Assembly (NCBI GenBank): GCA_012838715.1
Contig: DUOR01000202.1
Span: 1 to 10,558, forward strand
Direction of reading: 5' to 3'
Source: Actinomycetales bacterium
GTDB lineage: Bacteria > Actinomycetota > Actinomycetes > Mycobacteriales > Mycobacteriaceae
DNA length: 10,558 bases
The notes beneath the pieces were generated by a model. That model did not search any database and was not told the origin of the DNA. It worked only from the letters and a program-made list of their open reading frames with translations. A program made the translations under genes and the position numbers. Below are positions 1 through 6,062 of this stretch, piece after piece; position 1 is the first letter of the stretch, and the number at the start of each line of letters is the position of its first letter.

Positions 1-1
1 G

Positions 2-58
2 ACGGCCGGGCCCGCCCGCCGCGGCGCCCTCCGCGTCGCGCCGGCGGCGCCCGATTGA
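2..58 (+). other. possible 3' end of an upstream coding region
   Basis: One plus-strand frame is open from the left edge to a TGA at 56-58 and would encode 18 residues rich in Ala, Arg and Pro. It could be the tail of a gene truncated by the window edge. The sequence is extremely GC-rich, so open frames mean little, and the peptide matches no family I recognise. The alternative is non-coding leader DNA of the next gene, which starts 27 bases downstream. Low confidence. Confidence 0.2.
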
Positions 59-85
59 TGCTCGAAACCCGATGAAGGACCACGA

Positions 86-1096
86 ATGACGCACTCCCAC
101 CCCCACTCCCACGGCCACTCGCATGACGGGCACCGCGAGTGCTCGACCCCGCCGCCGCCCCCGGGCACGGTGGATTTGGAGCAGATCAAGCGTGAGGCGG
201 AGGCTCGGGCCCGCGTCGAGGAGAGCATCTCGGACCAGGGCGAGGGCATCCCGCCGGTCGTGACGGTGACGGCGGAGAACCTGCAGGCGGAGGTCGTCGT
301 CCGTTCGGAGCAGGTGCCCGTCGTCGTGCTCATCGGGGCGGCGGGTTCGCCGGACACGGTGCGCCTGCGGATGGAGCTGGAGGAGATGGCGCGTGCCGCG
401 AACCTCCACTGGATCCTGGCGTGGGTCGATGCGGACACTCAGTTCGACGTCGCCCGTGCCTTCGGCGTGCAGGCCTTGCCGACGGTCACCGCCGTGGCGA
501 TGGGGCAGCCCATCGGCCAGTTCGTCGGCGAGCAGACCCGCGACTACCTGGACCAGTGGATTGCCGCGGTGCATGACGCGACGAAGGGCCGCCTCAAGGG
601 GCTGCCCGCGGGTACCCGGATGATGGGCGAGGGCGAGGATTACGCCGGCGAGCCCGACGGCGGCATGAAGGCCCCGACCGATGACCCGCGGCTGGCGGAC
701 GCCGAGGACAAGCTCAACGAGGGCGATTTCGATGGGGCGGTCGCGGTGTACGACGAGATCCTGAAGTCCGAGCCCGCCAATGCCGCCTTGAAGGCCGCCC
801 GGACCAACGTGGCGTTCCTGGCGCGCGCGCAGAAGATCGACCGGTCCAGCGACCCGGTCGCCCGCGCCGACGCCGACCCGAAGAACGTCGAGCTGGCGTT
901 GGAGGCCGCGGACGTGGAGATGCTTGTCGGCGACCCGGCGCAGTCCCTCGAGCGCCTGCTGGTTCTCTTGCCGACGGTGTTCGGCGACGATCGCGCCGCC
1001 GTCAAGGATCGCCTGCTCGACCTGCTGCAGCTTTTCGACGCCGCGGACCCCGTCGCACTGGACGCCCGCCGCCGGATGGCGAGCGCCCTGTTCTAG
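86..1096 (+). CDS. YbbN-like protein: redox-dead thioredoxin fold plus C-terminal TPR-type helices
   Basis: This is a 336-residue cytoplasmic protein of the YbbN/CnoX-like type, a family linked to protein folding and co-chaperone work. Residues about 58-165 form a thioredoxin fold: a VVVLIG strand at 79-84, a DADTQFDVARAFGV segment near 115-128 and the cis-proline motif ALPTV at 130-134. The active-site position (about 84-90, GAAGSPD) has no cysteine, so it cannot act as a dithiol oxidoreductase. Residues 201-336 are helical and match the TPR-like YbbN tail (ADAEDKLNEGDFDGAVAVYDEIL). The N-terminus is odd: seven histidines in the first 16 residues, a Cys at 19 and a PPPPP linker before the conserved VDLEQIK. 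The ATG at 86 has AAGGA at 75-79. A GTG at 170 just before DLEQIK is a possible later start but lacks a ribosome-binding site. The gene converges on the HNH gene. Confidence 0.85.
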   Translation: MTHSHPHSHGHSHDGHRECSTPPPPPGTVDLEQIKREAEARARVEESISDQGEGIPPVVTVTAENLQAEVVVRSEQVPVVVLIGAAGSPDTVRLRMELEEMARAANLHWILAWVDADTQFDVARAFGVQALPTVTAVAMGQPIGQFVGEQTRDYLDQWIAAVHDATKGRLKGLPAGTRMMGEGEDYAGEPDGGMKAPTDDPRLADAEDKLNEGDFDGAVAVYDEILKSEPANAALKAARTNVAFLARAQKIDRSSDPVARADADPKNVELALEAADVEMLVGDPAQSLERLLVLLPTVFGDDRAAVKDRLLDLLQLFDAADPVALDARRRMASALF

Positions 1097-1128
1097 GGGC
1101 CGAAAGACAGCACCTTAAGGGGTCTCGA

Positions 1129-1142
1129 GGAGCGTCAGCTCC
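1129..1142. other. small inverted repeat between convergent genes
   Basis: GGAGC (1129-1133) and GCTCC (1138-1142) flank a GTCA loop in the 88-base gap between two convergent stop codons. A second short palindrome, CCCCT-AGG-AGGGG at 1182-1194, overlaps the HNH stop codon. Neither is followed by a T-run in either direction, so they are only weak candidates for a bidirectional terminator. Confidence 0.25.
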
Positions 1143-1184
1143 CGGGGGGTTCTGGAGGGACTTTCAGAAGATCCTCGGCGACCC

Positions 1185-2924
1185 CTAGGAGGGGCGCCGC
1201 ATGTCTCTCCTGATTGTTCTGCCCGGGTTGTCCCAGGCGGCGGGGTGCTGGTTTTCCGCCGGCTTGCGCTCCGGGTCCGCCGACGCGGGCGGTACCCACA
1301 CCACCCGGGGTTCGTCCGGGCCGACTCCCTTGCGCGTCCACCATTTGTTTGGGTTGCGCCGGGAATCGTCGACGTTGGCGTGGGTCTTCGCGTCGACCAG
1401 GGTGAGATCGTCAAGGTCGGTGTTGCCGCCGTGTTGCCAGCCGGTGGTGTGGTGCATGTGGCACCACGCCGCCGGCGCGGACGATCCGGGCGCCGAACTC
1501 ATACCTTCTTCGCCAAACAACGCCAGGTATTGGTCCATCGATCCGCGGCGCCTGGATCTGCCGAAATAGAGCGTTCTGCCCCGGAAGTCCATCACCTGGA
1601 GGAACAGGTTGCGGGCGTCGGCGTTCTCGATTGCTTCGGCGACGGACATCCGCACGTTGGTGTCCGTTGAAATGGTGCCGGTCATCGCCATCAGCTGGTC
1701 GATTCTAGCGACCACGACGACCGATGTGGTGCCCCGCGCGGGTTGGAGTTTGCCCCGTCTCCTTCGCGGGAAGGTGCCGGTTCCCACGGTTCCGGCGGTG
1801 TCTGCAGCCTCCGCAGCCTCTACAGCTTCTGCAGCCTCCGAAGTTTCAGAGGACGCAGTGGTTTCGCCGTCGATCCCGGCCTTCATCTCAGCCGCCGCGG
1901 CCTTCGAAGCCTCAGCCTCCGCGGCCTCCGCCGATTCGGCGGCCAGGTCATCGATGAAGGTGTCGGCGTTCGCGCCGAAATCCGGGTCAACGATGGGGTC
2001 GGGGCCTACGCCAGGGCCGTTGTGGCCAGCGGGGCCAGTAGGGCGACTGGAGCCAGCGGAACCAGTGGGGCCAGTGGAGTCGGCGGAATCGGCGCCAGGT
2101 TCTGCCCATCCCTCGCCGGCGGGCGCGGCGCCCCGGCCGAACCCGGCGGCCAACGCGGCCTCCAAGGCGTCGTGGAGTCGCTGGTTGGGGTTCCGAGGAT
2201 CCTCGGCACCCTCGGCCAGCAAATCACCGGGGCCGGCATGGTCCGCCGCCAGACGCTTGATCAACGCCGCCAGATGCGGCGTGAGCCGACCCGTAATCCG
2301 ACTCATCCCGTCATGCTCCTGCGCCCCGACCCGCACTCCGCGGGCCCTCTTCCGGTCGGCGTCGGTGTACGGGTCGTCGATGCCGAACAGCGCGCGCAGC
2401 ATTGGCGCCAGCTGGTCCAGGTCGTCCACATCCACATGTTCGACCAGCTCCGCGATATGCGGGTCGGCGACGCGGGTCAGCTCCCCGTGGATCTTCTCCG
2501 GGAAGCCGCGCAGCACCTTGTCGATCTTCTCCACCGCGTCGGCGCCGACGACCCCCTCCTCGACCTTCCGCCGCAGGCACGGCATGTATTCCGCGTTGCC
2601 CTTCGACCCGAGGCCCGCATGCCCCGGCGACAACCTCCGGAACGCCGCCCGACGCCGCCTCGCCTCCGCCCGGCTGATGCGCTGCGACCGCGCCAACGCC
2701 CCCGGAATCCTAGAATCCGCAATGGGCGAGCCATCGCGCCGGGCCCGCAGATACTCCGCATCGACGACGGCCAACTTCTTCCGCGCCCGCTCCAGCTCCC
2801 GGTACGCATCGTCGCGCTGCCCGGGCGACAACCGGTCCCAGCCGCCGCCGGCCACCTCGGCCGCACGCGAAATATCGGCGATGGCCTCGAGGAGGTCGGT
2901 CGCGCATCCGGCTGCTGTGCTCAT
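1185..2924 (-). CDS. DUF222 / HNH endonuclease-signature protein with repetitive linker
   Basis: This 579-residue protein has the two-part layout of the actinobacterial DUF222-HNH family: a helical DUF222 region at about residues 10-262 and an HNH module at about 465-530. The family is often multicopy and its role is poorly known; some members may be nucleases. The HNH core reads CHMHHTTGWQHGG at 488-500, then TDLDDLTLVDAKTH to 515. Several usual residues differ: the upstream CxxPGC knuckle reads MSSAPGSS, the HNH asparagine is Asp506, and the terminal HH is TH. Residues 281-305 are collagen-like Gly-X-Y triplets and 327-376 an Ala/Glu-rich stretch, both encoded by 9-bp-period repeats. I prefer the ATG at 2924, where the family-like sequence begins; a GTG at 2945 would add seven residues. 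Neither has a strong ribosome-binding site. No transposase or terminal repeats are nearby. Confidence 0.8.
   Translation of the reverse strand: MSTAAGCATDLLEAIADISRAAEVAGGGWDRLSPGQRDDAYRELERARKKLAVVDAEYLRARRDGSPIADSRIPGALARSQRISRAEARRRRAAFRRLSPGHAGLGSKGNAEYMPCLRRKVEEGVVGADAVEKIDKVLRGFPEKIHGELTRVADPHIAELVEHVDVDDLDQLAPMLRALFGIDDPYTDADRKRARGVRVGAQEHDGMSRITGRLTPHLAALIKRLAADHAGPGDLLAEGAEDPRNPNQRLHDALEAALAAGFGRGAAPAGEGWAEPGADSADSTGPTGSAGSSRPTGPAGHNGPGVGPDPIVDPDFGANADTFIDDLAAESAEAAEAEASKAAAAEMKAGIDGETTASSETSEAAEAVEAAEAADTAGTVGTGTFPRRRRGKLQPARGTTSVVVVARIDQLMAMTGTISTDTNVRMSVAEAIENADARNLFLQVMDFRGRTLYFGRSRRRGSMDQYLALFGEEGMSSAPGSSAPAAWCHMHHTTGWQHGGNTDLDDLTLVDAKTHANVDDSRRNPNKWWTRKGVGPDEPRVVWVPPASADPERKPAENQHPAAWDNPGRTIRRDMRRPS
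1801..1845. repeat. 9-bp-period tandem tract inside the HNH gene (Ala/Glu-coding, copy set 1)
   Basis: Five imperfect 9-bp units follow the consensus TCTGCAGCC (TCTGCAGCC, TCCGCAGCC, TCTACAGCT, TCTGCAGCC, TCCGAAGTT). On the minus strand they encode the EAAEAVEAAEAA part of the DUF222-HNH linker. The period is a multiple of three, so gain or loss of units would keep the frame. Confidence 0.75.
1891..1944. repeat. 9-bp-period tandem tract inside the HNH gene (Ala/Glu-coding, copy set 2)
   Basis: Six degenerate 9-bp units (for example GCCTCAGCC, TCCGCGGCC, TCCGCCGAT, TCGGCGGCC) encode the AAESAEAAEAEASKAAAAE stretch on the minus strand. It resembles the tract at 1801-1845 and probably arose by the same expansion, but it has diverged further. 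Confidence 0.6.
2025..2096. repeat. 9-bp minisatellite encoding collagen-like Gly-X-Y triplets
   Basis: Eight imperfect 9-bp units in a row follow the consensus GCCAGTGGG (GCCAGCGGG, GCCAGTAGG, GCGACTGGA, GCCAGCGGA, ACCAGTGGG, GCCAGTGGA, GTCGGCGGA, ATCGGCGCC). Read on the minus strand, each unit gives a triplet of the PTG / SAG / PAG kind, producing a Gly-X-Y run at about residues 281-305 of the HNH protein. Being in frame, copy number could vary without breaking the gene. Confidence 0.75.
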
Positions 2925-2949
2925 GGCCCCAAATTTAAGCCGCACCTTG

Positions 2950-2978
2950 TTCGTACGCCAGTGCTAAATGTCATGGAA
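2950..2978 (-). promoter_or_regulatory. possible promoter of the DUF222-HNH gene
   Basis: On the minus strand a TTCCAT box (2973-2978) lies 17 bases from TACGAA (2950-2955), a fair -10 match, in the AT-richer gap upstream of the HNH gene. The -35 match is poor and the assignment rests on spacing and location only. Confidence 0.25.
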
Positions 2979-3161
2979 ATCCGGTGCTTTCCGACGAAAT
3001 CCGCGACATGCATTCGAGGCGGCCAATTTTGCCGAATCATGCCCCCTGGCTGCGGCAACCCCAAGCGCCGCACCCGTCGTTGAACATCTATTCGGATTCC
3101 GGGGAAACGGAACCGGGCCTCGTCGGCAAGCAGCGGGCGAGGAAAACGCGCGGCCGGTGCA

Positions 3162-3186
3162 GGCGGGTTCCCCAGGAAGCTCCGCC
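3162..3186 (-). terminator. terminator-like hairpin after the PGPGW membrane-protein gene
   Basis: Just past the stop of the membrane-protein gene, the minus-strand RNA can form GGCGG / CCGCC (3182-3186 with 3162-3166) capped by TTCC / GGAA (3175-3178 with 3168-3171) around a three-base loop. A TTTT run follows only about 16 bases later. The position fits the end of the glgE-glgB transcript; the distant T-run keeps confidence low. Confidence 0.35.
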
Positions 3187-3189
3187 CGG

Positions 3190-3606
3190 TCACGCCGCCT
3201 GGCGCGTGTACGGCCAATCGCCGGGGGCCATGAAGTACCACACGGTGGCCATGATGGTGGCGACCGAAATGGTCAGCGCCGCGCCGAGGGCAACCTGGGT
3301 GAGGAGGTGCTGGCGGCGGAACCAGGACTCCGAGACGTCGTAAAGCGCGGCGAGGCGGATGTTCAGGCGGCGCATCGGCGGGTACACCAGCGACAGCATC
3401 CCCAGCGACACGAAAATGAGCAGCCACCCCGGCGCCGGGGTGGGCAGGATGATGATGCCCACGATGAGCATCAGGAACCCCAGGACGAGGATCACCGGGG
3501 ACAGGAAAGCGCCGTACCACGTCGCCCGCATCGTCGCGTGCCTCCTGGCCATCCTGGCCATCAGCACGGTGATGCGCTGCTCCATGGTGCGGCGCCCATC
3601 CTTCAT
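3190..3606 (-). CDS. small PGPGW-type integral membrane protein
   Basis: This is a 138-residue membrane protein of unknown function. Three hydrophobic segments are seen: about 32-54 (GAFLSPVILVLGFLMLIVGI), 61-78 and 102-126. The first two are joined by LPTPAPGW at 54-61, close to the PGPGW signature of the putative transmembrane PGPGW family (TIGR02611-like proteins are common in actinobacteria). The N-terminus is basic with no signal-peptide cleavage site, suggesting a cytoplasmic N-terminus. The ATG at 3606 has GGAG six bases upstream; a Met at residue 8 is an alternative start. The gene begins 45 bases after the glgB stop on the same strand, so it is probably co-transcribed with glgB. Nothing in it suggests a sugar-related activity, and the link to glucan metabolism is positional only. 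Confidence 0.7.
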   Translation of the reverse strand: MKDGRRTMEQRITVLMARMARRHATMRATWYGAFLSPVILVLGFLMLIVGIIILPTPAPGWLLIFVSLGMLSLVYPPMRRLNIRLAALYDVSESWFRRQHLLTQVALGAALTISVATIMATVWYFMAPGDWPYTRQAA

Positions 3607-3651
3607 CCGCAGCTCCCCGGGGCGGGTGTCGATCCTGGTACCGGAGGGGGA

Positions 3652-5847
3652 TTAACCCTCGTACTTCAGCCAGATCGCGCTGTTCGACGGAACCACGATC
3701 TCCACCGACTGCTCCTGGCCGTTCCAACCCTGCGGCTGCGACTGCACCACGCCGTTCGCGCCGTAACCGGAGCCGGCGTACCGCTCGTCGTTGGTGCCCA
3801 GCACCTGGCGCCACGCGCCCGCCTTCGGCACGCCGATGCGGTAGCTCTCCTGCGTCATGCCGGACAGGTTGTACACGCACACCATCGCCGACCCGTCGTC
3901 GCCGTAACGGGCGAAGGACAGCACCGAGTTGTTGGAGTCGTCGGCGTTGATCCACGCGAAGCCCTCCGGGCGATCGTCGCGGGTCCACATCGACTCGTTG
4001 TCGCGGTACAGCTCGTTGAGGTCCTTCATCAACAGCTGGATGCCGCGGTGGAATTCGCCGCCCCAGCCCTCGAGGTTGTCCCACGCCACCGAGGCATCGT
4101 GGTCCCACTCGCGGTTCTGGCCCAGATCCTGGCCCTGGAACAGCAGCTGCTTGCCCGGGTGGCCCCACATGAACGACAGGAACGTGCGCATGCCGGCGGC
4201 ACGGTTCCAGTCGTCGCCCGGCATGCGCTCCCACAGGGAACCCTTGCCGTGGACGACCTCATCGTGCGAAATCGGCAGGATGAACTTCTCGGAGTACTGG
4301 TACACCATCGCGAAGGTCACTTCGTTGTGGTGGTACGAGCGGTGGATCGGATCCTTGGAGAAGTACTCCAGGGTGTCGTTCATCCAGCCCATGTTCCACT
4401 TGAAGTTGAAGCCCAGCCCGCCGTACTCGGTGGGGGCGGTGACGCCCGGCCACGAGGTCGACTCCTCGGCGATGGTGAGGAAACCCGGGTGGTGCTTGTG
4501 CACCGTCGCGTTGAACTCCTGCAGAAACTGCACCGCGTCGAGGTTCTCGCGGCCGCCGTAGATGTTCGGCAGCCACTCGCCCTCCTTGCGGGAGTAGTCG
4601 AGGTACAGGATCGACGCCACCGCGTCGACGCGCACGCCGTCGATGTGGAACTCCTCCGCCCAGTACAGGGCGTTGGCGTACAGGAAGTTGCGGACCTCGT
4701 TGCGGCCGAAGTCGAAGACGTAGGTGCCCCAGTCCTTCTGCTCGCCGCGGCGCCAGTCGGCGTGCTCGTAGCAGGGGGTGCCGTCGAAACGGGCCAGTGC
4801 CCAGTCGTCCTTGGGGAAGTGGCCCGGGACCCAGTCGACGATGACGCCGATGCCCTCAGCGTGGAACGCGTCAATCAGCGCACGCAGCTGGTCGGGCGAA
4901 CCGAAGCGGCTGGTCGGCGCGTAGTAGGAGGTGACCTGGTAGCCCCAGGAACCGGCGAACGGGTGCTCCGCCACCGGCATGAACTCCACGTGCGTGTAGC
5001 CCATCTCCTTGACGTAGCGCACCAGCTGCTCCGCCATGACCTCGTACGACAGGCCCTGCTTCCACGAACCCAGGTGCACCTCGTAGATGCTGATCGGCTC
5101 GGTCTGCCAGTCGGTGGTCGAACGCTTGGCCATCCACAGGTCGTCGTTCCACTGGTACTCGGACTCGTTGATCACCGAACCCGTGGCCGGCGGCACCTCG
5201 GTGGCGAACGCCATCGGGTCGGCCTTGTCGCGGCGGTGCCCCTCCGGCGTCGTGATGGCGAACTTGTACACCTCGCCGACGCCCACGCCCGGGATGAAGA
5301 CCTCCCACACGCCCGCGCCGCCCATGGAGCGCATCGGGTACTGGGCGCCGTTCCACATGCAGAAATCGCCGATGACGGCGACGCCCTTCGCGTTCGGGGC
5401 CCACACCGTGAACGACGTGCCGGAAACCTCGCCCAGGTCGGTGTCGTACGTGACCGGGTGGGCGCCCATGACGTCCCACAGGCGCTCGTGGCGGCCCTCG
5501 CCGATCAGGTGCAGGTCCGCCTCGCCGATGGTCGGCAGGAAGCGGTAGCCGTCGGCGCGCTCCTCGACGGACCCGTCGGCCCAGGTCACCTGCAGGCGGT
5601 AATCGAAGTCGTCGCCGCCGGGGATCAGCGCGGCGTACACGTCGTCGCCCACGGCCTCCATCTCGTAGTCACCGCGGGTGGTCGCGGCCACCACCGACGT
5701 CGCACCGAAGATGCGGGTGCGGATCACGGTGTCGCCCTCGATGACGTGGGCGCCGTAGAAGGAATGCGGATCGTGGTGGGTGCAGCTGCGGAGACGATCC
5801 ATGTCACCGGCCGGGATGGTCAGGCGCGGATCGGAGGGGGCGCTCAT
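3652..5847 (-). CDS. glgB: 1,4-alpha-glucan branching enzyme
   Basis: GlgB (EC 2.4.1.18) cuts alpha-1,4 chains and rejoins them through alpha-1,6 links, making the branches of glycogen-type glucan in the cytoplasm. The 731-residue product is full length for the actinobacterial type, with an extra N-terminal beta domain (about 8-104), a CBM48 module (about 125-215, GTSFTVWAPNAKGVAVIGDF), a GH13 barrel (about 250-620) and a C-terminal beta domain. Catalytic regions are intact: VDWVPGHF with D338 and H343, GVRVDAVAS with nucleophile D408, IAEES with acid/base E461, and LPISHDEVVH with H528-D529. The start is fixed by GGAAGGA at 5853-5859, five bases before the ATG; the frame stays open to 6159, but that extension has no family similarity. 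It lies 215 bases downstream of glgE on the same strand, with repeats in its leader. Confidence 0.97.
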   Translation of the reverse strand: MSAPSDPRLTIPAGDMDRLRSCTHHDPHSFYGAHVIEGDTVIRTRIFGATSVVAATTRGDYEMEAVGDDVYAALIPGGDDFDYRLQVTWADGSVEERADGYRFLPTIGEADLHLIGEGRHERLWDVMGAHPVTYDTDLGEVSGTSFTVWAPNAKGVAVIGDFCMWNGAQYPMRSMGGAGVWEVFIPGVGVGEVYKFAITTPEGHRRDKADPMAFATEVPPATGSVINESEYQWNDDLWMAKRSTTDWQTEPISIYEVHLGSWKQGLSYEVMAEQLVRYVKEMGYTHVEFMPVAEHPFAGSWGYQVTSYYAPTSRFGSPDQLRALIDAFHAEGIGVIVDWVPGHFPKDDWALARFDGTPCYEHADWRRGEQKDWGTYVFDFGRNEVRNFLYANALYWAEEFHIDGVRVDAVASILYLDYSRKEGEWLPNIYGGRENLDAVQFLQEFNATVHKHHPGFLTIAEESTSWPGVTAPTEYGGLGFNFKWNMGWMNDTLEYFSKDPIHRSYHHNEVTFAMVYQYSEKFILPISHDEVVHGKGSLWERMPGDDWNRAAGMRTFLSFMWGHPGKQLLFQGQDLGQNREWDHDASVAWDNLEGWGGEFHRGIQLLMKDLNELYRDNESMWTRDDRPEGFAWINADDSNNSVLSFARYGDDGSAMVCVYNLSGMTQESYRIGVPKAGAWRQVLGTNDERYAGSGYGANGVVQSQPQGWNGQEQSVEIVVPSNSAIWLKYEG

Positions 5848-5852
5848 GGTGG

Positions 5853-5859
5853 TCCTTCC
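5853..5859 (-). promoter_or_regulatory. ribosome-binding site that sets the glgB start
   Basis: The minus strand reads GGAAGGA here, five bases before the ATG at 5847. This strong match rejects the much longer upstream open frame, which reaches back into the end of glgE. Confidence 0.8.
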
Positions 5860-5875
5860 AGAAGGTTTTCCGGGT

Positions 5876-5925
5876 GCTCGTGAAGAGGCTCGTGAAGAGG
5901 TTCGTGAAGCGTGTTCGTGAGGTGT
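5876..5925. repeat. tandem 12-13 bp repeats in the glgB leader
   Basis: Two perfect 12-bp units (GCTCGTGAAGAG at 5876-5887 and 5888-5899) are followed by two diverged 13-bp units (GTTCGTGAAGCGT at 5900-5912, GTTCGTGAGGTGT at 5913-5925). All share the core TCGTGA, which reads TCACGA on the glgB sense strand. The first units are themselves near-palindromic, CTC-N5-GAG. The array ends about 28 bases upstream of the glgB start codon. It may be a cluster of regulator sites, a structured leader, or a slippage-prone repeat. Confidence 0.7.
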
Positions 5926-6011
5926 GAAAGGGCGTGCGGGGCATCGGGGTCGGCGGCTGGGCGCGGCTGTTCGCCGGCTCCCGCCGATCCGTCCTCCAGC
6001 GTATGCCGGAA

Positions 6012-6054
6012 CGGGCCGCCCGGGGCGGGGCCAACCCCCGTCCGAGCGGCCCCG
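6012..6054 (-). terminator. GC-rich hairpin just after glgE
   Basis: Nine bases past the glgE stop the minus-strand RNA can pair GGGCCGC with GCGGCCC (6047-6053 with 6013-6019), with an inner CGGGG / CCCCG pairing. There is no T-run after it. It could be a T-less terminator or attenuator between glgE and glgB, or simply a stable processing barrier. Confidence 0.35.
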
Positions 6055-6062
6055 ATTGTGGC

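Larger units (their letters stand above)
2925..3189. other. intergenic region upstream of the HNH gene
   Basis: This 265-base stretch is visibly richer in A and T than its surroundings, for example around 2930-2990 and 3080-3115. It separates two minus-strand genes, so it should hold the 3' end of the glg-block transcript and the start signals of the HNH gene. It also contains a short inverted repeat, TTCCG (3097-3101) with CGGAA (3108-3112). I see no convincing gene in either strand. Confidence 0.6.

Noticed and set aside
1185..2924. HNH gene as part of an insertion sequence, intron or homing element.
   Set aside because: No transposase, reverse transcriptase, terminal inverted repeats or target duplications are visible, and the flanking genes look intact. 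DUF222-HNH proteins are common stand-alone chromosomal genes.
1609..3083. Long plus-strand frames opposite the DUF222-HNH gene (452 and 446 codons).
   Set aside because: They are shadows of a recognisable two-domain protein on the minus strand; their Ser/Ala-rich and Arg/Gly-rich products reflect the 9-bp repeats and composition.
2968..5883. A 971-codon plus-strand open frame opposite glgB and the membrane protein gene.
   Set aside because: It lies antisense to a clear full-length glgB with intact catalytic motifs. Its product is a Val/Arg/His/Gly-rich low-complexity translation typical of a shadow frame in high-GC DNA, and it crosses an intergenic region.
5876..5925. Short CRISPR-like array in the glgB leader.
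   Set aside because: The units are only 12-13 bp and directly adjacent with no spacers, so this is a simple tandem repeat.
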